Below are positions 21,816 through 36,193 of a stretch of 64,000 bases of DNA, piece after piece. The first letter of the stretch is position 1, and each line of letters opens with the position of its first letter. The notes beneath the pieces are model-generated. The model worked only from the letters and a program-made list of their open reading frames with translations. It made no database searches and was not told where the DNA came from. This stretch comes from Monilinia fructicola (Eukaryota; Ascomycota; Leotiomycetes; Helotiales; Sclerotiniaceae): assembly GCA_008692225.1 (NCBI GenBank), contig VICG01000005.1, positions 1 to 64,000 on the forward strand, given 5' to 3'. The position numbers and the translations under genes are program-made.

Positions 21816-23038
21816 CACTCACCCTCTTTCCCGCTCCCTCCTCCCGTCCCCCTTTCCCTCTTTGGTGTCGCCTTTCACGATATCTGGAGACAGTATGATT
21901 CCTTCCTATCTTGTGTTCCCAGGCTAGCAGTCTCATGTTTTCACAAGCACAAGTGTGTATAATCACGTCAGATAGATCAGATATCGATGTAGGACCCTTT
22001 TTGACATGGTTTGCTATGATCAATTGACTGTCTAAGAAGTCTTACTGGTCAACGATTAGCAAATACGTCCTGCTGCACATATCCACGTGCACTTAATACG
22101 GCATAGAGTGCATAGACTGCATAAGGAAAGAAGTAGCTCTTATCCTCTTGCATTACTTTTCTGCAACGTTCCTCGAGCCCTTCCTTCCCTTCCCTTCCTT
22201 ATTTCCTCCTTTGTATTCTTTTCATTGTCTCGCTTGGTAAGCACGCACAATTATCGAGTAATGGCGACATATCACGTGGGGTCATACAACAACAGCCGGG
22301 GTCATCGGTGATTTCTCCACTCTTTTGTCTACTCAAAAGCCATTAGTGTATATCCGGTCTAATCCTCGTCTGCTACCCGTTTGCCGTCGCTTGTTGCAGT
22401 TAACCTGCAGATCCATGATATAATTCCACATTTATTTCCCTCCTCAAGCATTTCTTCTTTCAAAAAAATAATCACGCAAAGCTAACATCATGATGCTCCA
22501 TTCAGGTGATTTCAGTTTCCCAGACTTCAATACCTTTGCCAACAGTCATACTACCAATTTTGGTAACCATGATTCTTTACCTCCGGTAATTCACCCAATT
22601 CAAACCAACCATCAGATCTATCAACCTCCTTCATCAGCCGGCTCTCCTACATCTGCTCTCGTCTCCCCTCAAGTTGGAGAAAAGCGCAAAGCCGAATCTT
22701 TATCTGATGGACGATCTCCTGACTTCGAAGATGCCTCACGCATGGCTGCCGAGGAAGACAAACGCCGAAGAAACACTGCCGCTTCTGCCCGTTTCCGAGT
22801 CAAGAAGAAGCAACGCGAACAAGCTCTTGAACGATCTGCGAAAGATATGAGCGATAAAGTTGCCGCTTTAGAAGGACGCATCAATCAATTAGAGACCGAA
22901 AACAAATGGTTAAAGAATTTGATCACCGAGAAGAACGAGAGTAAAGAGGATATTGCCGCTTTATGGAAAAAGTACAACAAGGACGCCGGTGACAGGAAAG
23001 GTGCTGAACGCAAAGATGGTGTGGGCACAGAAGCTTAG
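21421..23038 (+). CDS. CYS3/MetR-type bZIP transcription factor (sulphur regulator)
   Basis: Two exons, 21421-21694 and 22506-23038, give 268 residues. The intron of 811 bp starts GTTAGA and ends TTCAG; the joint codon GGT keeps frame. Exon 1 begins MAYNGRRGPNVSEYIANLNAI, the N-terminal phrase of CYS-3/MetR proteins, followed by an acidic Phe/Asp-rich stretch that may activate transcription. Exon 2 holds the bZIP, roughly residues 165-230: basic region KRRRNTAASARFRVKKKQRE and a leucine zipper ending ETENKWLKNLITEK. In Neurospora and Aspergillus this factor turns on sulphur assimilation and scavenging genes under sulphur limitation and is itself autoregulated and degraded through an F-box (SCON2-type) pathway. 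An in-frame ATGATG at 22490, within the last 16 bases of the intron, could start a shorter bZIP-only form if transcription starts inside the intron. Confidence 0.88.
21759..21813. repeat. (AC)n(TC)n microsatellite in the CYS3 intron
   Basis: A run of about 8 AC followed by about 19 TC dinucleotides lies 65 bp inside the long intron. It creates shadow ORFs with poly-Leu/Ser and should not be annotated as coding. Confidence 0.9.
22084..22089. promoter_or_regulatory. CACGTG E-box in the CYS3 intron
   Basis: CACGTG at 22084-22089 lies within the 811-bp intron. CACGTG is bound by bHLH factors, including CBF1 at sulphur genes in yeast. Function here is inferred only. Confidence 0.3.
22272..22278 (+). 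promoter_or_regulatory. TCACGTG (CBF1-like) box in the CYS3 intron
   Basis: TCACGTG exactly matches the yeast CBF1-MET4-MET28 core used at sulphur genes. It is 218 bp upstream of the alternative ATG at 22490, consistent with an internal promoter, but binding is untested. Confidence 0.35.
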
Positions 23039-25530
23039 GTTGTCTTCTAAAGATGATTTTCCTACTTTGTGTCCATACATTTCTTGTTTGCTGTTACCTT
23101 TTGCGTTTTCGCCATTTTGCGCTTGATTGAATTAGCGCTATGGTTGTTTATTGGAGGTGTTTCTCACATATCTCACTATTTGGGGTTGTTGCATATTTGA
23201 ATACGTGTGAGGAGGATGATGGAAGGAAGAGATGAAAGTTGGTGATGATAGTTATGATGGATGATTGAATGGAAGCATGGATGGAGTTCCGGATAGTGTA
23301 ATGCCTTCGGTTCTCATCTCTCACAGCTACTGGTAGATTTACAGCTAGAAAACTACAACCACTGCTACGGCATTGTGCGTAGCTCAGCTACTAGACAGCT
23401 AGCTCTTTTACAAAAAAATCTCAACAAAAATACAAACATATTCAATTCATACTGCCTCATGAGAGTGAATCCCAATTCATGCATTGACATTGTCTTGCTA
23501 GAATCTTAATTCATCTAAGCTTACTTGCATTTGAGCACGCCATTACTGACAGCTCCTCTGACAGCTACTATGACAGCTCTAACGCTTAGAAGCGGCGGAT
23601 CAGAGCTGTAACCACAACACCCAAATGCAAATTAAGAACAAAAACACCATAACCCCTCCAAATTGCGTGCGTGGGGGATTCCAAACTCCCCTCCCAAGAG
23701 CCATCCGCTCCGGCATTTCCAATGAAGTAAAAATTTTACGCGTCCCGGGTAGGAAATGAGTATTTTCATGGGGGACCGGATAATTTTGTGATAAGATTAT
23801 GGGGTGCTAGCCGGTCATCCTCTGTAAATTACATGGTGAAGTGTGAAGATTAGCCGATTGTTGCAAGGGGTCCGGCTAAAAAATTGCCGGTGAGGGCTGG
23901 GTGCCGGTGGTGGGTTAGGACTTAGAAGTGGTGATGGGGTTTGGGTTGTGTGAAAATGGGTTCCAAGGTTATGCGTTGGAGTTTTTTTGGGGAGGTGGAG
24001 GTCTGGACTGTAGATAGACTTGATGAGGAAGGTGGAATTTTTGAGGGTGGGTTTGCTGGTTTTTTGTATGTGGATGGTTGTTGTTCGTTGCCGGTTGGTA
24101 GCCGCACCGGCTAGCTAGGGGTTGGTGGTACACTGGTATGACATGATATGAATTATATGATACGACATGACGTTTTTGTGCTCCCCATATTTTATCGCGT
24201 CGAATATTATTTGTAGAACGTGGGGAATCTTTTCGTCGTGTTTGTACTCCTTTGTCTTTGGAGTCAGTAACGACTATCTACCAACATGCAGGAAATATTA
24301 CGGAAGGACTCAGGGACTCATGCGAGGAGTTGAGAAATGTACCATCAAACGCCTTAAGAAACCCGCATCATCATCACCATCTCTAGTATAAAAAGCAGAC
24401 TACAGAACAGCGCGCCCCTAAAAATCAGGGTATTCACGGCGACGAAATCGTGATTCCTCATCCTGATGTTGTGTCAAAACGGAGGTTGGGAGAATGAACG
24501 CACGGCTTGATATTGACGCTGCTTGTGCTAGAATTATGTTCGGCGCGAGACGATGGAGCTTGGCGATAGGGGTGGGCGTACATGACTCGTCTTGTGTAGT
24601 TGGATATCGTGTGCGATCTTGATCGAAAAAGGTAGCTCGAATCAGATATGTAAGAAGAAGGTGGAAGGAGAGGGAGGAGAGGGTAATAATGTTTTTAGTT
24701 CGGATGGTCACAAGCGCGCTGGTGGGGGATGGGGCGTAACGAGGTCAAAGGAGAGAGCGACGAGAGGGAAAGTATCAACAAATTGGAAGGTCTGGATTAT
24801 TGTGTCAGAAGTCGAGGTACTCCCAATTTGAGATGCAACAGGCCTTCCACTTTTTGCGCAGAGCATTGGAATTCCACAACAAAGGGCTAGGATTTGGGAA
24901 TCAAGGAAAGCGAAATTCTCGGGTCACTCGAATATCGCGAAGGTTTGGAGCTGGTCCATTCTGTCCAATATGGTTCTATCTCGATTTTATAACGTATTCT
25001 TCTCTGCCGAAGTCGGTTGACACATCTACAGTCGGTTACCAAGCGCATGATCCACGAAGCAATTGTCAAGTATTTTTGATACCTGCATATATTCAATTGA
25101 TTGATTGATTGATTTTGATGAAACAGCTAGAATTCAAATGTAGGGATTCTCCTAGAATAAACACAGCAAGTAACTATTCTACGAAATCAATACTCATCAT
25201 AAGGCGGAAAGTCCTGTTATCCTCCTTGCATACTCGCATCGACAAAAATCTACCCTTTGCGGCAGCGGTATCTCAGTAGAAACCGAAGACCAAACTCCTC
25301 GCATGTTCGGGAATATCAAGATATGAGGTCTGACCCATCAACCGTAACTGTCTTTCCCGAAGAATCTATCCTTTATCTCGGCGGTTGCCATAATCACGAG
25401 ATCTGAGTCTTCACATGCGCAAAATTTTATTTTTTCAACCCAATTCGACAGTGGAAGTGAATGCAGCATAACCCCACTCGCACCTCAGCACATTCTCAAC
25501 AAGAGATCTCCCCAGCTCCAGACCTCAAAT
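23039..25530. other. Intergenic region, no supported gene
   Basis: The first half is the 3' region of the bZIP gene with repeated cagct motifs (23.3-23.6 kb) and a GT-rich stretch around 23.9-24.1 kb. An antisense open frame at 24418-24711 has a hydrophobic N-terminal stretch but no ATG start. I see no RNA gene. Confidence 0.5.
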
Positions 25531-27438
25531 CTATTGAACTCCACTGCCCTCGCCCTCAGCACGTCGAAGACTGCACTGTTGATCTTTCGCAAGGTAAACG
25601 CAGTTCATACATGCACCTTGCAAATTTTTTCCGACCGACTGAGCGTTAATAACGACACAACTTGCAAACGGTACAGAACCATCATCCATGTGATCAGTAC
25701 AATGCTTACATGTGTGTTCTTGTCTCATCACAAAACCAGCAGCCTGTCCTGCGCAAGCACGCCAATGCTCTACTTTTGTGTCCGAGAGCTCCCCATGTTG
25801 TGCGATATACTCGGGTGCAGGGTTTATGAGTTGAGCGGTGTTAAGGCTGCGCAGCTGCTTGTGAATAGGGTCATCGAAGAATGGATTCCGATTTCCAATG
25901 TTCGCCACGCTGCAGAATTTGTTGACAAGTTCTGAAGGTGTAGATGAAAGGTGACGAGGCTTCTTTGGTGATTGTCGAGAAGGGGCCAAGAGATCACTGT
26001 CGGAACCAAAAGAATCATCGCCTGGTTCATTAGGAGGGCCATAGTCAGGACCAGATACTTGACGGCGACGCTTGTTGCCACTTGGAGCCATTTCACTAGT
26101 TTCAGAAGCACCAGTCATGATGTCACTGGTATTCACACCGGCATGTTCCCTTAAACGACGCTCGTTTTGTACTTGTTTGTCCTGGAACTCAACCTTCCGC
26201 CTCGCAGTATGTCCCTCATTCTTCCTCTGCATCTCATCGACCGTGTCATTCATGCCCAGACGATTTCGCGCCGCGAGCCTTGCGCCTCTTGCAAGGCCTT
26301 CGTCGAACTTGGCCCAGAGGTGTGGTTTGACATAGTCTTTGAACAGTTCAGAACGCATCAAGACGTCAACACATGCCATCCTGTCCATGATGTGCATACT
26401 GGAGAGTGATTCCATGAATTGGGTTGCGGGGGTAACATCAGCGAGAGCAGCGGTTGCAGGGTTTAGCCTACTAGCAAACAAAGGATCAGAGGCTTGTTGG
26501 GGGCTTGGCTGGGAAGTATTTCTATGAGTTGATAGACCACGGCGTTCGTTCTGCGGTGGAGATTGTCGTTGGCCCCGTGATTGAGAGGCATCAGAGGGTG
26601 GAATGTTTTGATTCGAATCCTGAGAGCGGGATCCAGTTGAAGGGTGATGTGGAACAGCCCCTCGACTGCCTTGATAATCCTCAGCAGTTGCATGTTGCAC
26701 GCCTTGCTGGGCTGGGTTTTGTTGTGGAGCCTCCACATCTTGGACACCGCTCGCAAGCTGGGTGGAAGTGTTCAAGGCAGAACTATAAATCTCACGCGAA
26801 AATGATGGATCTACAGACGAACCACTGTCCCCGGTTGAACTCTGGTTGTTTATGAGATATGCCAATGGAGTTGCTGTGTCGAAACGAACCGTGGTATCGA
26901 AACCAAAGTCATTGATGAAACCATTTGACGGCATCTCTTGCTGTGTTACGAAAGCGTGACTACTGCCAGAGATATTGCCAAGCCAATCTCCCCAAGCTCC
27001 ACCGTTGAAGTGTGGAGTGCCATCTTTATCGAAGCCTGAATCAACTCCTAGACCAGCCACATTTGGGAGCTCTCCGTATCCTGCTGTTTCAAATGTATTC
27101 ATATTTGGATTGACGTTGATTGAAGAAAGAGGTATCGAGGGTAGGTTTTGAAGTGGGTTCCAGCTTGGGTTCTGGCTTTCAGGTAATCCCTCTTCCTCTT
27201 GGCTGCTTTTTGCAGGCCATCCTTCTTGGGGCTCAGTCGGCGTCGCAAGGGTGCTCGCGGTGGCTTGCGATCCTTCTGCGGAGTGCTGTTAGCAGCCGTG
27301 TAATAGATTCAAGAGAACAAGCCAAAGATGTTTCAAGAGATTCCAAATCTTACCTTCGTTGCCATTGCCATTTGCTGTCGTACTGAACGGGACTAGTGGA
27401 ATAGGGTTCAAAAAAGGGTTGTATGGATTATAAGACAT
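25531..27438 (-). CDS. Unknown protein with C-terminal cysteine cluster (possible fungal DUF3716-like)
   Basis: Exon 1 is 27354-27438 and exon 2 is 25531-27275; the 78-bp intron starts GTAAGA, has GCTAAC as branch point and ends CGCAG. The sum is 1830 nt, 609 residues from MSYNPYNPFLNP; an upstream in-frame ATG at about 27501 would add 21 residues. The first 330 residues are Asn/Ser/Gln/Pro-rich and probably disordered. A basic segment with RKNEGHTARRKVEFQDKQV follows, and NKRRRQ may be a nuclear localisation signal. The last 110 residues hold the only compact part, with spaced Cys/His: WRACAG, HTCKHCTDHM, FASCVV, ACMNCVY, QQCSLRR. This CxxC/CxxC-like spacing suggests a small zinc-binding module of the kind found in fungal proteins labelled DUF3716; I could not verify the family. 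A nuclear role is inference. Confidence 0.75.
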
Positions 27439-30355
27439 CTTGTTGGGGTTTGCGTCGTAATTGCGATTACAATAATTGAAGAGGTTGGTGGAATAGTACA
27501 ATAGTCGATAATGTATTAGTGTACAGTTCCCTCGGGGATGAGGAATTTTCTCGAAATGGAATTGGAGGTGGAAAACAGAAGTTAATATAGAAGGATCAGG
27601 GTTATTTCAAGTGTATACTCGTCCTTGAAAAAAGCTTGAAGTTTCAAAGGAGAAGAGGATGGCAGTTGTCGGTAGAAAGAGTTCTGGAAAGTTTTCAAAG
27701 GTTCCTCCTCCAGATTACTTTCTCAAAGCCTCTAATACCTATCCAAAGCTAAACAATTCGGTAAATTATTTCTCAGATACATGGGAGGGTCGTGGGGAAG
27801 CATTGGCCATTCATCGTCCAGATTCACCTCAGATTGAATTATTTTGCCTTGAATATTTCACAAAGTTGTAGGTTATTTTTCTCTAGAAAGACAAATAGTG
27901 GAACTTTAAGGTCAAGTTTTGATATATTTTCACATTGTGAGTTAGAAGGCGTGGAGTTCTCAGTGAATTTCCACAACACTTGGGTATTTGGCCGATTTCT
28001 TGACTTTCAATGAAGGTCAATTACATGCTATATTGACTGAATTGATGAATCCAAGGGATTTGATATGGATAATATGCAAAAGTTTACAGTGCAGAAAGTT
28101 CAGAGACAATATATGGCAAGAGTGGCCTTTGTCTGTGATATATCCCTCTTAATTTACATGACTACAAACTTTCTTGCCAACTTGCATGGAAGCAAACCCT
28201 TACTAGATGGAGTCCGATCATTGAAAAATGCTTATGGCTAGATTTTATCATTTGCTTATATGTTACCTTTTTGCAGGATGCAAACATGCTTAGTATTCGT
28301 GCCAGATTGAGTGAACAGAAAAATCGACAATAATGCAAGCGAGCTGTAGAAAAGCTATCTAAGCCTAGTCTCTCTTGTATAAATTTCCAGGCTGACTACT
28401 AAACCTGCATCTATTTGGAAATGATTATGTTAGAGCAAGCAAGCAAAGGATCAGAGGAAAAACAAACGGCCTAGCCATGGTTCTAAACAAATAGAAAACT
28501 GTTCAAAGATGGTGTTTGTAGACTGATATTCATGCGCAGTGAATGCAAAAGAGGAATCTGTTGCGGGTTATGAAAATACCAGGCGATGGTATCTTGAAGA
28601 CTTGTGCATAGATCATTCATCTATGCGATAACTTTCCAAGATTCAGAGGAGCAAGAGAGGATTTAGACTTGGTTGACCTAGCCGACCTAACCAGCTATGA
28701 ATTCTCTCCTATCTACGATCTTCATTTCCCTTCCACCTTTACTTAGAGCGCTGCGTAAGCCAGTAAATCTTCTGGCTTTCCTTTCTGAATTTTAATTCAA
28801 ACTAATGCTGCTAGAATCAATGAATATCACACCGATTGTCAGGACTCCTTGCAACAGTTAACACTCAAACTTTGGAGCTCACAAATTCTCTCTCGCAGAC
28901 TGTATGTGTTTCTCACCAGAATGTTACAACTAGCTCTGTGGTGTAACCTGAGCCCGAGCCTCATGCAAGCTACTATCAGAAATAAGCATCACCAACAAAG
29001 CCGCTATCGGAGACTTTTCGGCTTCGGCTTCGGCTTCTTGTACAACCCTATGACGTTATAAGCCATAGGCTCAAATTGGGTTTACTCAGCTTATCATGCA
29101 TGTCCTTACATCCAAGGTTTGAATGCCGAGTTCTCAACTGTGTGGCATTTTCACGGAACATATCATTCCATGTTTCAAGCATAAAGTCTTCAGCCTTATC
29201 TTTAGAGCGGTATTTAACATCTACCCAAGCCAGCAAGTTCGCTGCAGCCAACAGTCTTGTATTCTCCATACAACTCTGTGTGTCATTCTTTTGTTGATGT
29301 CAGTCATCATGGGTGATGCGCCGTATAAGTCACACGAAACATCTTGTCCTACTTGAGGTCGAGGATATCAAACTCTAGTCCTTGATATATTTCCATTTGA
29401 TAGGTAATCGGTCCGTCGCCCTGCTTATGCCAAGGATACAGCAAGCAGAGAGTTGGTGAGGTGAACTGGATCTGACTGCTGGCAAGTGACACGGTTTCTG
29501 ATGGAAAAGCTTCAGCCTAAGAAGAAACCTAGGCTTGCCCAAGATTCCATATTCTTCATCCACAATCTACCTTCTTTTTGATATCGAGAGCGAGTGGCTG
29601 GGTGAGTGAGTGAGCGAGTAAATGTAGTATTATATTCTCGGTGGAAGTGATAATATATGTACGACAGTGAGGTGTGAGGTAGGATTATGTGTCAGGAGTC
29701 ATCATTTCAAATAAACTTCCAATGAGACGGGAAAAAATAGGAAATGGCAACACGTGATCACATGACTATATTGGGTATCAATAATTGACCAATGATTGAA
29801 CTTAGAACTAATCACAAGCGCCATCTTACGCGATAACCGCTATCTGTCTTTTGACTTTCCGTCACGCCCCCATAATTTATGTCGCGAGAGTGGATGATGA
29901 TGATAAAGCTAAAATGTCTATCGAGGCTTTGAACTTAATTTGACTCGTTCCACGCTAGCAAATAGTAAAGACTAAGCTCCTGCCTGTCATGACACTGGTA
30001 AAGCTAAGCTTTGTAATGATGCAGAGAGAACGTCACACCTTTGTTATTGTTATATAAACAAGAGATTCTACAACCCAGAATCTCAAACCTGTGAATTGCT
30101 TTCATACCTGTTTGTGAGCTTTTGGATACAATCAGACCAACTCCCATTCCTCCGGACAGAATCTGCTCTATTCATTCGGTTGATGACGCTGCGAAGTACC
30201 TAGAAGTTTTACCTTTTTCATTATTTGTTTCGTGGACCTGGGAATATAGAATACTTGGAGTAATACAGGTCAAATGGGTATACCAATATCCTTTACATGA
30301 AGTAGATGCATTCATTATATGCTAACTTCTCCAAGTTGTTTTAGGCACCCTCGGT
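27439..30355. other. Intergenic region upstream of GGT, with a CACGTGATC element
   Basis: The region has no ORF with protein-like composition and no clear RNA gene. The block near 29.75 kb contains CACGTGATC followed closely by CACATGAC. The final 300 bp before the GGT start may contain a leader intron ending tttag just before the ATG. Confidence 0.5.
29751..29759 (+). promoter_or_regulatory. CACGTGATC element upstream of GGT
   Basis: CACGTGATC lies about 600 bp upstream of the GGT start; its reverse complement GATCACGTG occurs again within GGT intron 1 (30550-30558). CACGTG cores bind bHLH proteins. The pairing is suggestive, not proven. Confidence 0.3.
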
Positions 30356-32509
<2,154 letters not shown>

Positions 32510-33028
32510 GTATTTAAAGAGGGGCGATAGACGGGTTTGAATAAAATGAAGGTGCGCGCCGCACGGTGAAATTGCAAGAAACCGTTTTATGACCAACGGC
32601 CTGGGTTGGTACAGCTACCACGAGGCTTTTGAGAGCTAGAACGAAGATCATATAGAGCTTGTGGGGATGCGGGTGGAGTTTATGATATATGGGAAGGAAA
32701 TAGATAGAGATGGCTGGCTTTGGGAGTCCAGCTAGTCGCATTTTCTATTCTGGAAGCTAGAAAGACGATCTCGCATCGACAAGGGAATACCCCATAGATA
32801 GACTAATACTGTTTCTTAATTCAGATTTTAAATTTATTCTGCTTATTTGAACCCTATCTATCTATTTATTAGACTCGTAACTTTGAAGTAAATTTTTGTA
32901 AATTCTATTTACACAGCTCGCTCCGTATTGGGTATTTACGATATATTTGTTTAAGTACCGTCTTCTACTCATCCCCCTCTATTTTTCTAGAACTCCAAGC
33001 CTATTTGGAACGTAGTGTGTCTGATAAA
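32510..33028. other. Convergent spacer between GGT and ALG11
   Basis: About 520 bp between two 3' ends, with an AT-rich stretch around 32.81-32.95 kb that could serve polyadenylation on both strands. No gene seen. Confidence 0.55.
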
Positions 33029-34906
33029 CTATTGACTCCTTCTAATTCGCTCCCACTTCCTCCGTAATAGTACTAGCTCCTCCATACCCACAATCCACTT
33101 CTTCGCAAACTCTGCTTCTGTAAATCTTTGCGCCGACTTTCTCGCTCTCAATCGCATTGCTATCTTATCTTCTCGCGGGAGAGACAATGCGCTCTCAAAA
33201 ACCTTGGGCAAATTGTTCGGCTGTTGATGCATGGAAACCTATATTCGGGGTTAGTTATGATACGAACAAGCGAGATGGCAAGGGGGGAGGGAAAGGGGAT
33301 GAACAAACCAGTAGGTAAACCATCAACCTCCGTAACTATGTCCCGTTTTGGTCCACCACTATCATGGACAACACTGATCAGTCCTGCCGCCTGGTATTCT
33401 ACAACTCCAATTCCAAAATGTTCATTCCACATCCCGTTGACTCCAACACTAGCTTTCCCTAACCACTCCAAGATCTTCGGCCAAGGCGCATCCAAATGAA
33501 ACTCAACATCATCCTTAATCTGCAGCTCATTTGCTAATAATCGTAATTGATAGACACGTTTTGAATCAGAGTCGTCGCGGACACTGCCAATAAGAATAAG
33601 TTTTGCGCCTTTAGTAGCGTTGAGACTCGGTAGATTTGAAGGCGGCGAATGCGTTCAAAATAAGTTGATGGTTCTTTTCTGGACGAAAACTGTGCGATAT
33701 AAAGAAGGGCTGGTTGACGAATCGATTCGGATTCGTAGGTAACGGAGATTTTCTCTTCAAGTTCTTCAACGGCTACTGGAGGAAAAACTGCGGTTGCGAT
33801 GGGCTTTCTTAGGTCGCGGCGCCACTCTCCCCAAAGTGAGGTGATGTGATCGAGTGTCCAATTAGAGTTTTGTGAGGACTACATCAATTGATGCTCCGAC
33901 CCAAGTATAGAACTTTGCAAATATGTTCCAATAAAGTTTCTTCGCTTTTCCTCTCAATCCTTGACCTTTTCCAGCATTCACTCCTTGATTTCCGGTGGCG
34001 GATGTAGGGTCCAGAGAGCCTAGCATATCTGTGGAGATAGTTGGATAGTGTACGTATGCTCCGGTAGGTACTTCGGGAAACAAAATCTTGCTGAATCCAA
34101 GCGCAAATGCATAACCCATTGTATCCACAAATATATCCGGAACAACCAAAGAGAAAGCATCCCATGCAAGTATAAGAGATCCAATTGATTGGCCTAGGAG
34201 TGTGAAATGTGGCCATGTTGAAGCCAAAACCCAATGTCGAGTTGTAAGGTATAGGAAGGTAATCGTGGGAGGATGGAGTTGAATGTTAAAACGATCCTAT
34301 TCGATTTAGTTAATCGTCGCATCTTGTGTGAATAGCGACTATTCCCTACCTTCACCCTAGAAATTATCTGAGACTTGTCCACATCATGATCTCCAGTGTA
34401 GACAATGCATTTCGCATTAGGCCATCGTTTCTGAGTTGCTAGAATCGCGGCCCATAGAACACGTTCACCACCACCTCCAGCATTACTAGAGGGTGTTAGC
34501 TGAACCAACATAAATTCAACCAGGAGGTCTCTCCATACCAAAAGGGGTGAAAGAACCCAACAATGCCGTCCCATTCCGTATCAGTCTTCTCTCCATCATC
34601 TGCCTTTCCAGTCGCATGAGATTCCACGTTTTCCCAATCATCACTGTCCCGTCTTTCCCCCTTATCTTCCTTGTATTCTTTCTGATCAATGGCGACCCTT
34701 TCCAAAACTTGAGCTTTCCTCCCAGCTGTCTTCTGCCTTAGATAAAAACCCACTGTGCGTCCGACATATCTCGCAATTTTAGGCCCTCCCAAAAGAACGA
34801 TCAATGGCGTCGCACCAAGGATCAAAGTTACTAGAATTGTCCATTTGGTATCCAGCCCAAATGTCCACATATCACGACCGTCCGAAGCTTTGCATGATTC
34901 CGCCAT
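33029..34906 (-). CDS. ALG11, GDP-Man:Man3GlcNAc2-PP-dolichol alpha-1,2-mannosyltransferase, with four apparent frameshifts
   Basis: ALG11 adds the fourth and fifth mannose to the lipid-linked oligosaccharide on the cytosolic face of the ER. Exons on the minus strand: 34906-34539, 34485-34350, 34296-33309 and 33238-33029; introns are 53, 53 and 70 bp. Features seen: N-terminal membrane segment TILVTLILGATPLIVLLGG, donor-side HPFCNAGGGGERVLW, VPDIFVDTMGYAFAL, PTGAYVHYPTIS, and the GT4 signature NEHFGIGVVEYQAAG followed by VHDSGGPKRDIV. One extra base is present at each of four places: 33868-33871 (four T), 33686-33689 (four A), about 33641-33647 (ggcggcg) and 33206-33208 (GGG). Removing one base at each gives 1698 nt, 565 residues, the usual family length. 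Since N-glycosylation is essential, I regard these as sequencing errors. Confidence 0.88.
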
Positions 34907-35215
34907 AACTTGTTGGAGATTTAAGAGAGAAGAGAGGGGATTTGCCTCGAGTCTCCAGGATTACTGTGTCACTTTTGGCTGTGACGCGCAGGTAGGTAGT
35001 GGAGCGTGCGGCCGTTTTTACCGACATGCGGGTGGACCCTTTTTTATTTTTAAGGATGACATGTGAATGAACGTTCGATTCGAAAAGCATTAATAAATCA
35101 TAGATAAGTTCAATATCTATCACGTTAATAAGAACCTTGGAATATTGAAGAATTGATTGATGTGGAAGACTCGATTGTCTCTTTCTCCCAAACCATCTCA
35201 AAACTAAAATCACAA
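34907..35215. promoter_or_regulatory. Divergent promoter region of ALG11 and COX18
   Basis: A 309-bp region separates the two divergent ATGs and must carry both promoters. I recognise no specific factor site. Confidence 0.5.
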
Positions 35216-36193
35216 ATGTCAACACTATTTCGACCAAGTCGTACGTTACTGCGCCCTTCAATCAACTCAAGAATTCCAAGAGTCTTCTTACAGCTTCCTC
35301 CCAGCTGTCGATCATTCCATGCCTCTCCACGCCCTCGGTCTCTCGATTCCGTGTTAATAGCTACACATGGTGCTCTCGAAGGATTGCACTCTTTCACTGG
35401 CCTACCATGGGCTTATACTATACCTCTCACTGCTTTGGCTATCCGGGCCATCCTCATCCTCCCAATTGGTATCAACGCCCGAAGAGCTGCGCAGAAACAA
35501 ATCGACTTCGTGCCCCTCATGAACGCATGGCAGCATCAATATAGGAAGCAATCAATACAAGAGGTTGGACACTTGGGACCGGATGCGGCCAATCAGTTTG
35601 TTAAAGACAAAATGCGAAAAAAAAAGAAAGAACTCTATTCTAGATACAGCTGCGGTACCTGGAAACAATATTTGTCTTTTATTCAACTACCTGTCTGGAT
35701 GGTCGCTGTAGAGACGATTCGAAAAATGTGCGGTGCGCACGATGGGTTATTGAGATGGATCGAATCACTCTTCATCACGGTTAATGAAGATGAGCCTGTC
35801 GCCGGCGCTGATCCAGATCTGGGCTCGTTACTGTTAGAGCCAACATTCGCGACAGAGGGAGCATTGTGGTTCCCCAATCTTCTCATTCCGGACCCTATGT
35901 TGATACTTCCTTTCATGCTCTCCGGATCTATTCTATTAAATCTTTCTAGTGGCATGGGCAGACCTAAAAGTGTATTCATGAGGAGGTTATCGAACTCATT
36001 GAAAGTAGTGGCTCTTGCGATCATTCCACTTACACTACAAATGCCGAGTGCAATGTTGGTATATTGGACATCTTCTTCCTTGATGGCTTATGGACAAGCC
36101 AAGATGTTGGATGTTTTCATACCGATTAGAAAACCCGTAGCGCCATGTAAAGGGGGGCAGCCTGTTAGATATGCAGGTCACCGGCAGAGTTAA
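35216..36193 (+). CDS. COX18-type mitochondrial membrane insertase (Oxa1/YidC family)
   Basis: The open frame runs from 35153, but the start at 35216 (MSTLFRPSRTLLRPS) gives a 325-residue protein with a typical matrix presequence: Arg/Ser-rich, no acidic residues for the first 40 residues. Domains follow the Cox18/Oxa1 plan: a first membrane segment near IPLTALAIRAILILPIG, a basic matrix loop (KDKMRKKKKELYSRYSCGTWK), then further hydrophobic segments around LSFIQLPVWMVAVETI, LLIPDPMLILPFMLSGSI and KVVALAIIPLTLQMPSAM, ending VYWTSSSLMAYGQ. Cox18 exports the C-terminal tail of Cox2 during cytochrome oxidase assembly. Single exon with no frameshift. It could be another Oxa1-family member, but the length and the lack of a long C-terminal ribosome-binding tail favour Cox18. 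Confidence 0.85.
   Translation: MSTLFRPSRTLLRPSINSRIPRVFLQLPPSCRSFHASPRPRSLDSVLIATHGALEGLHSFTGLPWAYTIPLTALAIRAILILPIGINARRAAQKQIDFVPLMNAWQHQYRKQSIQEVGHLGPDAANQFVKDKMRKKKKELYSRYSCGTWKQYLSFIQLPVWMVAVETIRKMCGAHDGLLRWIESLFITVNEDEPVAGADPDLGSLLLEPTFATEGALWFPNLLIPDPMLILPFMLSGSILLNLSSGMGRPKSVFMRRLSNSLKVVALAIIPLTLQMPSAMLVYWTSSSLMAYGQAKMLDVFIPIRKPVAPCKGGQPVRYAGHRQS

Noticed and set aside
24418..24711. 97-residue minus-strand frame with a hydrophobic N-terminus
   Set aside because: There is no ATG start, only a GTG, and a stop lies a short way upstream in frame; no splice extension was convincing.
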